Below are positions 9,991 to 21,651 of a stretch of DNA of 64,000 bases, piece by piece. Every line of letters begins with the position of its first letter. Positions within the stretch are counted from its first letter, which is position 1. The notes beneath the pieces were generated by a model. That model saw only the letters and a program-made list of their open reading frames with translations. It had not been told where the DNA came from and did no database searches. Source of the stretch: Pilasporangium apinafurcum (Eukaryota > Oomycota > Peronosporomycetes > Pythiales > Pythiaceae); the NCBI GenBank assembly GCA_001600495.1, contig BCKE01000053.1:96161-160160 (forward strand), given 5' to 3'. A program made the translations under genes and the position numbers.

Positions 9991-12900
9991 GGAAAGGTTG
10001 TTGTTGGTTATTGATGCTTATCACACTCGAACTTCGAATGATTGAGGTCCGCTTGTTGGCCCTTAATAGTGTGATGTGACGGTGGAACTGAAAATCCAAG
10101 AATGGTTCCGTCTTTCCAAAAGGCAAAACCGTGGTATGCGAAAGGATCTTTGTGTTCCTTCGATGGAGAGGAGCAAAAGGGAGAGGAGCGACACAGCCAG
10201 CCACTAAATAAAAACACGATACGACGCCATGAATGCATGTCACCAAAAGCTTCGAGAAGAGGAGAGGAGGAGAACAGGGAAGGGGGGATGGGCCTTCTAT
10301 TAAAGATCGCAACACCCTTTCACCTTCCTTTGCTTCAACGACAGGAGCACAGACGCATTCCCCTCAAATAGCAACTCATTTGGTGCTCTAGAACAGTTGT
10401 ATGCTGTGCTCTACATGCAACCAACGGCATGTAAAAGCTGTTGATTGTATCCCTATACGCCGCATTTCACTAAGGAAATGCCAGTAGTATATTAGTAATG
10501 GGAGAGCCTTTGGGTGGGTGATAGAATCTTCGTCTCCTACAAGAAATAAAAAGCATGGATTTAGAGCACTGGATTTGTCTCTCGACAAGGATCAGCAAAA
10601 AGGAATATTGCATTTATATTTTGAATGGATTTTCCACAAGTAAATACCGATAGTACTGGCATATTTGGCCTTTCTATTGGCTTCAATGAGAAATCTTACT
10701 TACACTTGACCTTTATTTAAATGGGCTGCAACCTGGATCCGATTCAGTTCTAGCTGATTCATTCCATTTACAAAGATGTAATTGCGCAATCACACACTAA
10801 GAAATTTACGAACACCTTTGTTTTCTCACCATTTCTTTTTTACTATCTAGAATTGAACTTTCATTAATTTTTTTAACAGCCAAAGATCCGTTGGTTTAGC
10901 ATCCACATGTTGACACTTCTTCATTTAATGCACCATATCGCATGAGTCGACTCAATTTTGACGCTAGACGTAGTGTAAATGATCAAGATCCAATTCATCA
11001 CATGAACAGGTGCTACTCTAGCAACAGTCGCAAGTGTGCATCTGCGATGGTGCATCAAAGCAAGGCAAGACAGCTGGTCAACTCTTGGCTAAGACAGCAA
11101 TGGGAAAAAACGTACACATACAAGTTGCTGCATGAGGGTCGCCATGGGCCACATGCTGTACTCATGGAAAAGGGGTGGGCAGACGAGTCGAAACACGGAT
11201 CCATCGCTGGTCTCATTTGGAGCCGTTAAGTACAGCGCATACTGCACCCAGTGAAACGGCGGCAGCACTGGTCCACGAGACAAGCGCGCGTACATACGAA
11301 AGGATCTTCCACAAACATTTAGATACAAGTACCGTCTTAACTCTTTAATATAATGTTGAAGTCATACAAAGCGACCTAACTTTACAATATATATGCACTG
11401 GATAGGCTATGCACAACTGAAGTTTGTGTTCTCGCATAGTGTAGGTGGGGATTTGGATACTGGTATAACGTAATATGCAAAAAAACGTAGAATATAAAGT
11501 AGCATGGGCAGCTGTCTAACAGCGTGCAATACAGCAGTTCAACTTGCCTCTCTCAGAGCAGGCCAGCTGAGTTGAACGCTATTTTATTCATAATGATACG
11601 ACGTAATATGAATCAACATGATATGACGTTTCACGCCAGCGGTGGCAGTTTCAACGGGAGGAAGCTCCTCTTCTCATTCTCACGCTGATCTGCTTCTCTC
11701 CCTACTGCACCCACACGTCTGCACGTTGACGTAACGGCTCGCAATCGATTTTCACGGGATTTTTCTCGGAGAACCCTCGTGGAACTATAATCGATAGCAA
11801 CGTGGCCATAGACGCACGCTACAGTGATCGACCGTGCGCTTCGTGGTTTCCTAGTTCCCGCTCTTTTTTTGCATACAGATATGTGGAATGAGATGCGCAT
11901 GTCTATCGCATTTAACATAATTTAAAAACAAAAAACTTATTTTGGAAAGCATGTGACGTTTGGAGTTGAGAATGCTGCCATCATCATCGTCGCGATAGAC
12001 CACCGACGCACGACATACTCATATATATATCTATATCCATAGAGAACGAGGAGGATGGGCTACTACTCTTCTTTTCGTCGTACGGGAGCAGATGTGTATC
12101 ATTCAACATCAACCTTCCATTAAGAAGGCTCTTACATCAGAATCAACCCAAGCACCTTTTTCACGAGCAATGAAAAAGGCCAGCAACGTTATGCACTCTT
12201 GCAGTCTTAATGGTTCAAGTTGTATACTGTAGGAGCCCTAGATGGCTTGTCCTATCATGAATATCATTACTAGGTACTACTATACACGATCAAATTGGAA
12301 GGATTATCTTAACCATCGATTTATTCTTATGTGTTGCTCTTAAGTATTCATGCGCTGACAGATGTAAGCAGTTTATTAGCAGTTGTATGCCATCCATACA
12401 CTTGACATATCTGGTGCTTTGCCAGTCAAAGTTGACAGCGGATCCTAACGAAGCTGTGATGGATGGAAACTTTTCTTAGTAAAAGCGTTTCTATCTCCAG
12501 AGAAGCGATGGAATCTAGTAGTCTACTTTGGCTAATCGTTCTCCTTCGAGGTGTTTCCTCCATGGTATCAATAGCACAAGATTGGTTGAGACTGGGTAAC
12601 ATACAATGCAAAAAGGATGCATAACGATCCAAAAGCGGATAAAAGAAGCTTATTGATTCAGTCAAGTCATTAGGAGCAAACTCCATAGATCCTAATGGCA
12701 ACTCATTAAATCTATCAATTTCTTTTTGTGCAATCTAATCCTGCCTAAATGGCTCTGTAAGTAATTTCTTCATACATGTACAGTTCTGTATAATAAGATA
12801 TTGAGATAATCGCCAACAAATGACGCTAACTTCCCACCAACGAATGTCGCGGATACCTTCCTGGCTTCACAATATAGAGCCAGCCAGTCCGGTCTGCTAC

Positions 12901-13123
12901 CTTTTAAGTATTGAAAAAAAATGTATCTTTAGGTTCAGAGACGATAGACGACAAGGAACCCTTGAGAAGGAACCTGTTAAGAACACGTTATGCATAACAT
13001 ATCTTAACTAACTCATTTGCGCAACTACGTGCCTGCAATTAAAAAATGAATTGATGCGTTGAGCTTTTTAGTTCGAAACAGCATGTTTACCGATGACACA
13101 CAAATAGCAAAGTACAACAAAAA
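9991..13123. other. 3.1-kb spacer with only ORF scraps
   Basis: No gene is convincing. On the minus strand, 12426-12750 reads as an open stretch (ELPLGSMEFAPNDLTES, FFYPLLDRYASFLHC) that looks protein-like but starts after an in-frame stop and matches nothing I know; it may be the remnant of a lost gene or element. A plus-strand ORF at 10942-11229 (95 codons) and a minus-strand Arg-rich ORF at 11631-11918 have no recognisable domain. A short AT run lies at about 12017-12035. Confidence 0.4.
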
Positions 13124-14441
13124 ATGACGTCGACGTCATTGCTGACTGCCAAGCTGCGACGTGCGCTGGACAAGCGGCGGCGTGTGGGGACGCTGCGATC
13201 GTTGCAAGTGCAGGACGATGCAGATACGGCCTGCATTGACTTTTTCTCAAATGATTACCTTGGATTTGCACGATCCAAGCAATTGCAGCAACTAGTGGAG
13301 AACCGGAAAGAAGAGATGCGTCACCATCAACTTCTTGGAGCTACAGGTTCCAGGCTGATTTCCGGGAATAGCAGCTATTTCATGCAAGTCGAGCGCGAAT
13401 TAGCGGCATTTTATAACAGGTATATCGATATTTGTGTATGCAATTGCCAGCGATGATGCTGACTCGTTTCTTTGTGATCAATCACGCAGTGAAGCAGCAT
13501 TGCTGTTCAATTCTGGTTACGCTGCCAATCTCGGTGTGCTGTCAAGCATACCACAGAAGGACGATGTCATTCTGTATGACGATCTTATCCATAACTCCTG
13601 TCACGAAGGCATTCGGCTGAGTCGTGCGTATGCCAATCGCAACGTCTTCGCTTTCAAACACAACGACCTTGTTGATCTACGTACCAAGCTGAAGCAACAT
13701 TGCACACCAGCGTCTTCTTCCTCCAATCGATGTGTGTTTGTAGTCGTAGAATCTTTGTATTCGATGGACGGCGACGTGTCTCCGTTGCAGGAGCTGACTG
13801 ACCTCTGTGAACAGTTTGGAGCGTTTATAATCGTCGATGAAGCGCATGGCACAGCCGTCTATGGTCCCCAAGGCTCTGGTGTCGTGCGTGCATTGGGACT
13901 AGAGCGCCGCTCAAACGTCATTGCTTGTAGAGTATATACTTTCGGCAAAGGCATGGGCTGCCATGGCGCTGTGGTCTGTGGCTCGCAGATCCTTATTGAT
14001 TACTTGGTGAACTATGCTCGTTCCTTCATCTACACCACTGCGTTTCCATTTGATCAGCTCGTGACGGTACAGTGCGCCCATGAATTCTGTGCCAGTGCCG
14101 ATAAGGAACGCGAACGTGTACTCGACTTGGTCCAGTACTTTAAGCGCAAAATCCAGCAAACGCCACTCATCCCATCGACCTCACTGCTGGAGAGCGACTC
14201 CCCTATCCAAGGCGTCATCTTCTCAGGTAATCACGAGGTACTAGATGCAGCCAGAGAGATGCGAATGATGGGGATCCATGTGATTCCAATTCGATCTCCT
14301 ACCGTACCAAAAGGTTCCGAACGCTTCCGTATCGTCATTCATGCCGATAATACTGAACAGGAAGTTGATTTGCTAGTGACAGCACTGGAGCAAATGTTTC
14401 GAGCGCGAACAGTAGGGAATACACCACAAGCGAGGCTGTAG
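13124..14441 (+). CDS. AONS-type (BioF-like) PLP-dependent alpha-oxoamine synthase
   Basis: Two exons, 13124-13419 and 13490-14441. The 70-nt intron (GTATAT...ACGCAG) contains a CTGAC branch-like site and a T-rich tract. Splicing restores AAFYN-SEAALLFNSGYAANLG, the expected family alignment, and gives 415 residues. Motifs in order: DFFSNDYLGFA, LLGATGSRLISGN, LFNSGYAANLGVL, LYDDLIHNSCHEGI, VVVESLYSMDGDVSPL, IIVDEAHGTAVYGPQG (PLP aspartate and histidine) and YTFGKGMGCHGA (Schiff-base lysine). The YARSFIYTTAFPF segment is typical of 8-amino-7-oxononanoate synthase, the first committed biotin-ring step from pimeloyl-thioester and alanine. KBL and ALA synthase are sister families, so the substrate is inferred. 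No clear mitochondrial presequence is visible. Confidence 0.8.
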
Positions 14442-14596
14442 AATCAACGCACATACATAGAGATCAGGATAGACATACATGCCATGATTTTCTTAGGATA
14501 ACATAGACAGATCATGTCACTTATTTTGAAACATTGGCTTTTCTTTTGTTTATTTTACCTAGCGTAGCATTGCGCGTTCTACGAGTTGTTTACCGG

Positions 14597-15436
14597 CTAG
14601 ACGGCGTTATCGAGGCGGTTTGTGCCAGCACGCAGCGTCAGTGACACTTTCTCTTGGGAATTATCATCATTCACAGTAGCTTTGGCCATGGCACGTTGCA
14701 GTAATCGTGAGCAGCCAATATTGCCGCTTTTCTCAGCGATCGCCAGCGGTGTCTGCTGGTCCAGATCTTCCCGAAATGGATCGGCGTGGTGATCTATCAA
14801 TAGTTTCACGATCAACGCGTGGCCACCCAGCGCTGCGAGATGTAATGGCGTGATGTGACGTTCGTCCTGGACGTTTGGATCGGCATTAGCTGCCAGAAGC
14901 AGTCTGATCATTTGAGCAATATTGAGCATTAGGTACTTGCAATTTATACTTAAAAACTAGAAACAAAAAACTGTGTGCGTTATCATACCGTGCACATTCG
15001 TTATGGCCACCGCGTGAAGCGTAGTGCAAGGCTGTGAGATTTTCTGTACTGCGACCATCGACGTCACGGTTTGTCGAGTTGACCCAGCGCTTGATGACGC
15101 GAGCATTGCCTGTTTCCGCTGCGGTCTTCACGAAGGAGGGCAGACCACCCATTGCTGTACCATCATCTATCCATCGATAATTAATATAAGCAGTTAATAC
15201 AGAGCTATCGTTCATAATACTTGGAGCATAAACATACGGGTCTTATTTTCACTAAAGGAAGGACGCTTCTTGCGGAGCATCTTGCGCGCCATGTGCTGAA
15301 GTTTCTCGCGCTGGTAGGACGAAGCTGCTACGATAATGATCAGCACCAGAATGAATACGACACCTACAGTTACTGCTAACGGGTGTAAGCCCTGCTGGGA
15401 GCTCGTCTCGAGATTCACGCGCCGATCTATATCCAT
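14597..15436 (-). CDS. Membrane-anchored ankyrin-repeat protein, three exons
   Basis: Exons 15238-15436, 14989-15166 and 14597-14903 join in frame to 227 residues. The introns are 71 nt (GTATGT...GATAG) and 85 nt (GTATGA...ATCAG). The junction ECAR/LLLAANADPN completes an ankyrin repeat, which supports the acceptor choice. Residues 18-40 (LAVTVGVVFILVLIIIVAASSY) are one transmembrane helix, followed by a basic stop-transfer region (REKLQHMARKMLRKKRP). Three to four ankyrin repeats follow (TALHYASRGGHNECAR; TPLHLAALGGHALIVKLLI; TPLAIAEKSGNIGCSRLL). The protein is probably a type III or signal-anchored membrane protein with its ankyrin part in the cytosol, serving as an interaction platform. 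The partner is unknown. It is transcribed divergently from the gene at 15625, with only 188 bp between the start codons. Confidence 0.8.
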
Positions 15437-15624
15437 CCTCGAGTTTGTGTAGCAAATTGCCTACGTGGCAAATGTGGTGCAACAAAATGAAGTCGGACAT
15501 TTTGTCTATATTTGTAATAAATTTTGGATAGGTGGTATTTTTTAAAATTTACAAAAAATTGGTATCTAATAGGTTGCACGAAGGTTAGCTAAAGGCTGTA
15601 CAAGCGGCAACCGCGGGCACAATA
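15437..15624. promoter_or_regulatory. Compact divergent promoter
   Basis: The ATGs of the ankyrin protein (-) and the unknown protein (+) are 188 bp apart. The interval must hold both promoters and both 5' leaders. It is AT-rich around 15500-15560. No named element is recognised. Confidence 0.55.
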
Positions 15625-16617
15625 ATGAGCAGTGATGACCCAGCGGATCTGTATGGAGGTCTAGTGATCCCAGCGAAGAAAGCGAAACGTGATGCACCAC
15701 TGGAAGCTGATAAACTATCAAAGCAGCATGAGGAAACAGTAGTGCCCACTACGAAGCGCATGCGTACGGAGAAACCACCGCTCGATCTACCTGCGACTAT
15801 TGCCAAGCTCATAGGGTACATGGTAAGCGAACACAACAGTTATTGTGGAATGGCCAGTACACTTCAATGGAGATTATTGACGGATGAGTTCTATTGTTAC
15901 TGATTCTCCACTTTATAGCGAAACGACAAGAAATTCGCCAAGGCAAGTGTCTTATTCGGTCAGCTCATCGACAATCAATTGACGACAGAGACGAGCGCGC
16001 TCTTCCTCGAAGAATTAAAAGACGCCATTGCCGCCAAAGGAATCACCACGTGGACAGGCAAGAAGGAGTTTGCGGCCCTTATCGAGAAAGTAGACAATAA
16101 GCGAGCTGTACTTTCTCCCAATGAACTGGCCATGGTTGATGACTGGAAGCTGCTGGCGATCACACATGCGCAATTGTTTACAGACGACACGTACGAGTTC
16201 GTGAAAGCTGCCAAAGTGGTCAAAATACGATTGGAGAGTCTGGTTGTTGCAATGGAAGCAACATCAGCAAATGATGGTAATGAAGAACAATCTGTCAGAG
16301 CAAACAGCCGGGAGCTGCTTATGCCGCTTCTGCGGACATTATACAGCAAACACCACATCCCATGGGCCAAAACAATGGTAGAAACGGTTCTGGCGATCGC
16401 CACGCGGCATCGATTGCGGTTTACAGAGGAGCAGCGAGAAGAAATCGATACCTGGACGAAAACCATTCGTGATCGGCGCAGTGCACCTTTGGTTACTCGA
16501 TCCGCTGGTTCCGAGGCAAGACGGAATGTGGTTGTCCAGGAAGATGGTACCAATGCTTCAGAAACCACGGTCAAAGTTGGACGGGCAAACCATCCACTCT
16601 TTAATAAGGAGATCTAG
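15625..16617 (+). CDS. Conserved-looking hypothetical protein, two exons
   Basis: Exon 1 15625-15822 and exon 2 15919-16617 are separated by a 96-nt intron (GTAAGC...TTATAG), giving 298 residues. Residues 1-60 are charged with two Lys-rich patches (PAKKAKRDAP, TTKRMRTEKP) that could be nuclear signals. The rest is helical and acidic/basic (NDKKFAKASVLFGQLID, LLMPLLRTLYSKHHIPWAKT, ATRHRLRFTEEQREEIDTW). No domain is recognised and there is no signal peptide or membrane segment. The nuclear location is only a guess from the basic patches. The frame-preserving intron and even codon use argue that it is a real gene. Confidence 0.7.
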
Positions 16618-17224
16618 CCGAACCAGACTAATAATCGTGGGATGTAGGGATCAAATCCGCATGGTCATTGCTGAAAAAAGAGAGAAATATGTGTATTATG
16701 CGCTGCTGAATAATATGACAGCTGGTCTGTCTCTTGTCCTCCTTGTGCTATCCAGATCAGGAAGGAAGTATTACATCACTATCGAAATGGTTTTGAGTCT
16801 GCACCGTCAAGTATAGTTATCACGTAACGACACGGACACATTTGATGGCCACTTGGGTTGAGTAAGCATGAGAACGATAGTATTTACAACCCCTATATTG
16901 CGGTTGCAGGGGAACATGAGTGAAAGGACTGGTCAGCTGAAGATTTGGCAACATTAAGTAAAGATCTCATCAGTATTCATAGTACTGGTTCAATCACCCT
17001 TGGCCACTCAGTTAATATTGGCTAACATTGAAACTTGTAACGATTACCGAGAACTCAAGTATGTTCTTCACTTGGAAAGACCCTCTCTTGCCTCACGGAT
17101 AATCTCATAGATGTAACAAAACTCCTGTATGCTACCTCATTATTATAATAATACTCACCTGACTGTGGTACTATCGTCGCGAGACTAATCTTGTTTTGTT
17201 GTATAGTCTGAGCACAGAACCAAC
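16618..17224. other. Intergenic spacer
   Basis: About 600 bp with no supportable gene. It lacks the two-block promoter sequence that several other members of the bZIP-like family carry upstream, so the gene at 17225 may be driven differently. Confidence 0.45.
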
Positions 17225-18551
17225 ATGATGGCGTGGAAAGGGGCTGTAATTCACGTCAGCACCAATCAGACAGATAACGAGATTGATCATTCTGCTGCGA
17301 AAGTGACTGCGGGGCTTATTGCAAATGAAGATGAAAAAGAAGAGTTAGCACCAACGACCGTTGATGAAGGAGCGGCTGCGCTCGCAGCGCGGAGGAAGAA
17401 ACAGCGCGACCATAAGCGACGCATACGTGCAAAACGTCAAGTAAGACTTTCTCCTTTGCGTTAAGTGAGACTTTGAAAGTTGGCTGAACGTTAATCGACG
17501 CATGTTATCTTCATGTGATCGATCTCTATAGAAACGTATGCTAGCGATGCAAGCGCAAGTGCATGCGCTGGAACAAGAATACGAGCGACTATACGTCAAC
17601 AATGTCTTCCAGCCGCACATACCGACTAGTCCTGAGTCCTTTGTACTGAGCAATCGATACGCGCAACTACGACAAGAGCAGGAAAAACTACGCTCGCAAA
17701 ACTCGCTCTTAAAACAGCAGCTCGCCGAACGAAACCTATTTGCGTCGATGGTTGACAGCTACCGCCAGGAATTCGAGTTTCCTGATGCGACCAGCGTGCC
17801 TCTAATTGCTACTTCCGAATCATCCTTACTGCTGACACTTACAAAATGCCATCGCATCATTCATGATTGCTGTGAGAGGATCTTTCACAATCATAAGCGC
17901 TTCAAAGGCGAACGGTTCAGCTCTGGTGCTCGTGTGTTTGGGTGGACCGATGAGCGGTACGTTGATGGCACGACGTTTCATTTCACGATGGAGAAAGTAT
18001 ACCCATTCGTCTCGGCCCAGCATTTAATGAAGAAAACCTGGCAATTGCTCACAGGGATTGATCAGACCCAAATAATTCACACGTCTGGATATATCCAGGT
18101 GCTACAGATTATTAGTGATGACATTGTCGTGTTAAGAAGACACATAAAGTATGCATCACTCAACATCGACACTATGATTGTCATGCTTGCGTTCCGATTG
18201 CAGACCGAGACGGGATACGTGGTCGCTTACACGTCCCTCGACCATGCTCATCTTCCAGTAGTGACAGATCCACTGGAGCAGAGATCGGAATTTCGTGTTA
18301 CATGGCTCGATACACTTGTGTGGCAGAGATTTGATGAACAGCCACTGCGAACGGAAGAGATTCACGTGCACAACGTGGGAGATCCGTCATTCGATTTATC
18401 AAGAGCATCAGAATGCAAAGTGACGTATGCCGGGAGCATCGATAACCACGAGCTTGACTTTGCGCGGTTTTTATTAGTCGAGATCGTTTGCATCCTCTAT
18501 CGATGGCAGCAAGCAATCACCGGGTCTACACTCTGTTGGTCGAATGAATGA
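17225..18551 (+). CDS. bZIP-like family protein, copy A
   Basis: Exons 17225-17440 and 17532-18551, 91-nt intron (GTAAGA...CTATAG), 411 residues. Exon 1 ends in a basic region RRKKQRDHKRRIRAKRQ. Exon 2 opens with the zipper-like coil MQAQVHALEQEYERLYV, continuing to about residue 155. The rest is the family's conserved C-terminal domain: SSGARVFGWTDERYVDG, YPFVSAQHLM, a beta-rich middle (IVVLRRHIKYASLNID) and RASECKVTYAGSIDN near the end. It is the most divergent of subgroup 1: the LYPxGASQC motif is replaced by FDLSRASEC. The basic region plus coil predicts dimeric DNA binding. The C-terminal domain may be START-like, binding a lipid or other ligand, which is inference from its layout. Some oomycete families annotated as M96 mating-specific look similar as I recall them, unverified here. 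Confidence 0.75.
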
Positions 18552-18988
18552 TGAAGAACTCGAGTGGAAATTTTTTATAAAATCACGCTGCAACATTACA
18601 AGACAAAAATGAACTAAAGCGCTGGTCATGATTGATTGAGCTTGGAGGATTATCAAACAGCATTCGTGGAAGATCCATTGCTATGCGTAAGTTGTATCAC
18701 GTCGGAGTTCTTGGTTGGTAGTAAGAGATTCTTCAAAAATGATGAAGGAGAAAAACTAAGTATTGTAATTGCGTAAACTGAATGGAAAGGACATTAATCT
18801 CCAAGTCGAAGCAAGTATTGATGATGTGGAGCCGATTCTGGAAAAAAAAGCACCGAAGTTGATGGGAATCTGACAGCATGTTCAATTCCAACTAAAAATG
18901 TGATCATTATGAAGAGACGATCCACCTCTGGAACACCTGAATCGATTAATCAGCAATGCCAAAGTGAGTTTGTCACTGGCATTATTTC
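18552..18988. other. Spacer between copy A and the Fanzor1 element
   Basis: AT-rich, no gene or repeat recognised. It ends at the left terminal repeat of the Fanzor1 element. Confidence 0.4.
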
Positions 18989-19258
18989 TTTAACCTTTTT
19001 TCCCCAGGCGTAGTAGAGAAAGCAGAGCTGTAGTGTATGAAGTAGACATTGTTTTATAGTGTTAGTTTCTACTGAGCCTCTCAATAGCGAAGCATATTGA
19101 ATTCAAGTATTTACCACCTCACGTCCATCTATTGAGTGTCGCTTCAACATCATCCGCCAAAACAGAAAGAACTGCAGCTTTGAGAAACAGGATAGTCAAA
19201 GGCGCCGAAAAAATCAAACCAACTACGAGGTGTCCTTGTTTTTGAACATTGTGATAAA

Positions 19259-21160
19259 ATGACATCAACGAGCGACGGTACTAAAGAGAACACCACTAAA
19301 AAGCGCAGAGCCCATCCAGATTTTGCGGAACGGAAAGTTCGACAAAAGCAAAGCGTATACACCACTGTGAAGACTGGGTGGCGAAAGTTTTGCAAAGATA
19401 AACAAATGACAGAAAAGATTGATGAGGCTGTGCGAGTTTGTTCAAGAATAGCATGTGAGGCATCCATGCTGGCGTCTGTTCATGTTCTGTGATTATTGGA
19501 AGCTGGCGAAGAACTCCCTTCATTGGATAATAACTTTTTCAATCGATGCACATCTGCAATAGCCAACTCGGCCGGCAGCGGAGAGGTTCATTCTGATTTG
19601 AAGACCAGTCTAGACCTTTACAGGACCCAACACTCTTCGGATTATGAACCGACAGAGAAGCAATCCTATATGAGTCAGATGTTGGTTATGATTGCTCAAC
19701 AAGCAAGGCAGAATTTTCAAGTCAGCAACCGATTGACATTCAACTTCCGGTTGTGTAAGTGGATGCGCCTGCAGATACGTCTTCACAACAGTGACTATTT
19801 TGAAAAGCACCAAGACAAGATAATCAAGAGTGCTGTTTCACTGCTGGTCCATGCGAGCACCCAAACTCAGCATAGCTTATCCAACCTGATCCCCGTGTAC
19901 TCCAGGTTCAAGAAGTATCCCATCCCTACTGCGGAAATTGTTTGGATGCAGGAATTATCGGATAGAGGAGAAACGAGATAGAACAGCTGCAACTCAAGTT
20001 GAAGAGCTCTCCGGAACGTCACATGCCCTTTCTCCGCACAATGCTGATAGACATACAAGCTCACGTGGATGATGGAATGAAGGGTTGCCGAGTCTGGTCT
20101 CTGCTTCCACAGAAGCACTTCAAACCCATTTTCATCAAAATCAATACTACCGTCCTGAAGGAACTTGCTAAGGCTTTGAGTGACTCTGTTGAGCTTTACG
20201 CCGACGAAGCTGAGTTATGGCACATGTACTTCAATATAGGTCTTGTGACCGAAGGCCAGCGAAAGGAGTTTGAGCACTTCATCTCGACCGACGGTATGTC
20301 AGTTGGTGTGACAATCTCCCGTCCAAAACTTCCCGCGAGAGAGCAAAAAGAGACATTTTCTCTTGAAGACCGGATCATCGGTTTAGATCCAGAGAAGAAA
20401 GAAGATCTTCACTGCTGTTGTCTACAAAGAGGAAAGCATGGCTACGCTGCAAAAACCGAAAGGAGAGAACGTGAAACATGAAGTCATCCACTGGTCGAAG
20501 GGCCGTTTCTGCAGAGAGTGCGGGTACCATAGACGAACAAAGTTGACTAAAGAGTGGATTGATGCTGAGCCTGACATCAAAACCTTCAATGAAAAGGTTT
20601 CTTCGGCGAAAGTTGGGAGCCTTGCCTCCTATTTGAGACGGGTGAGATTTTGTCTCGTGTATTTGGATCGTCTTCTTGACGTGTATTTATCAAAGAAGAT
20701 GAAGAGGCTACGATGGTCAACCTATATCCGTCGACAACAGACGTACGAGAAGGTAGTCAAGAGCCTTATAGATGGTAATAAACGAACTGTTATCGCGTAT
20801 GGAGATGCAAGTTTCACAAGCTCAGCTAAAGGCAACATTGCTATTCCTACAACGACTCTACGGAAGAAAATTGGTCTCAGATGCCGTGTTGTTGATGTGG
20901 ACGAGCTCAGGACGAGCAAGCTGTGTTGTGCTTGTCACAAAGAGATGAAAGGGTATGTGCCTGACGAAGAAATTGTCAGTGACGATCTTTATGGTGTGCA
21001 ACACTGCAAAAATAATGAATGTCATCACACATTGTGGGACCGTGACATCAACACCGCAATAAACATGTTAAGACTATTCATCGACCAAGTGAAGGAAAAG
21101 AAGAGACTCGAGGCGTCCACAAGGAAAGAGAACGAATTGGTATTCGAAATCAAAAACTGA
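19259..21160 (+). pseudogene. Fanzor1 (OrfB/TnpB-like RNA-guided nuclease), disrupted
   Basis: Starts at ATG 19259. It is broken by an in-frame TGA at 19490, a frame change near 19965-19985 and another near 20400. Across these breaks it keeps the Fanzor1 order: a Lys-rich N-terminus, a helical REC-like part (SYMSQMLVMIAQQARQNF), RuvC-I (RIIGLDPEKK, then IFTAVVYKEE in the next frame), the block WSKGRFCRECGYHRRTKLTK, RuvC-II region (VIAYGDASFTSSAKGN), a zinc ribbon (DELRTSKLCCACHK, GVQHCKNNECHHT) and RuvC-III (LWDRDINTAINML). The intact family uses a guide (omega) RNA from the element end to cut DNA. The three disruptions make this copy inactive as read. Sequencing error in one or two of them cannot be excluded, and I do not propose a repaired version. 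Confidence 0.85.
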
Positions 21161-21208
21161 GGTGATAAACGACCTCACTGGTATGATTCCGGAAACGGAT
21201 GAGTGTAG

Positions 21209-21265
21209 CCTTTATTCCCCAGGTGTTCTGTACCACAGATAATACAATGATGTGGGGAATAAAGG
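21209..21265 (+). repeat. 3' hairpin at the right end of the Fanzor1 element
   Basis: CCTTTATTCCCCA at 21209-21221 pairs perfectly with TGGGGAATAAAGG at 21253-21265, with a 31-nt loop. It lies 48 bp after the Fanzor1 stop. In TnpB and Fanzor systems the guide RNA scaffold is encoded at or beyond the 3' end of the gene, so this hairpin is a candidate scaffold or end-recognition structure. That role is inference. Confidence 0.6.
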
Positions 21266-21269
21266 TTAA

Positions 21270-21648
21270 GATGTATTAAGACAGCACACCATATTTATCA
21301 CAAAAGGACATGGAGTGAAAGCAACAAATTCCACAAGAACCGCTACTGTATCTTCGTTTTCTCGATGTTATAATTCAATACTCGCGCATTATTGTCCATA
21401 CTACATGATCAAATATAATGTCTGATGCTGATAAGTGGCGCTTGGTAGTTTGAAGTTTGTCGTGTAACACGAAAATTTTGCTACAGTGCAACATAATCAT
21501 ATCATAGTTGATGGGGCTTATAGATATATTCGTAATAAAATACCAAATCTTATGTCTAGCTTTTCACTTGCACATCTTTCATCACGCTACTTATCTGAAT
21601 TAAAAAAAAATGTACATAAGGAGAAGAATAAAAGACACATTCTTCTCC
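21270..21648. other. AT-rich spacer
   Basis: No gene. Near 21618-21652 an AAGGAGAAGAATAAAAGACACATTCTTCTCCTT arrangement forms a short hairpin (AAGGAGAAGAAT / ATTCTTCTCCTT) just past the stop of copy B, possibly acting in 3' end formation. Confidence 0.5.
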
Positions 21649-21651
21649 TTA
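21618..21651. repeat. Short inverted repeat downstream of bZIP-like copy B
   Basis: AAGGAGAAGAAT and ATTCTTCTCCTT form a 12-bp stem with a loop of about 9 nt around the stop region of copy B. It is too far from known eukaryotic terminator types to name; I record it as a structure only. Confidence 0.5.

Larger units (their letters stand above)
18989..21269 (+). mobile_element. Fanzor1-carrying element with terminal inverted repeats
   Basis: The left end TTTAACCTTTTTTCCCCA (18989-19006) is inverted at the right end TGGGGAATAAAGGTTAA (21253-21269), matching at 16 of 17 positions. The 2.28-kb interval contains a single decayed Fanzor1 ORF. A further copy of the end motif in direct orientation lies at 21209-21221 and pairs with the right end as a hairpin. 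Fanzor genes are eukaryotic descendants of IS200/605-type TnpB and usually ride inside other transposons. No second transposase is visible, so this is a non-autonomous or decayed carrier. A target-site duplication is not obvious. Confidence 0.65.

Noticed and set aside
11631-11918. Minus-strand 95-codon gene
   Set aside because: Arg-rich composition without domain, no splice or context support.
13420-13450. A 31-nt intron in the AONS-type gene
   Set aside because: GTATAT...TGCCAG also keeps frame, but it leaves an 13-residue insertion before SEAALLF. The acceptor at 13488-13489 gives a normal 70-nt intron and a clean family alignment.
19982-20481. Introns instead of frame shifts in the Fanzor1 ORF
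   Set aside because: No GT-AG pair of plausible length removes the breaks while keeping the conserved blocks.
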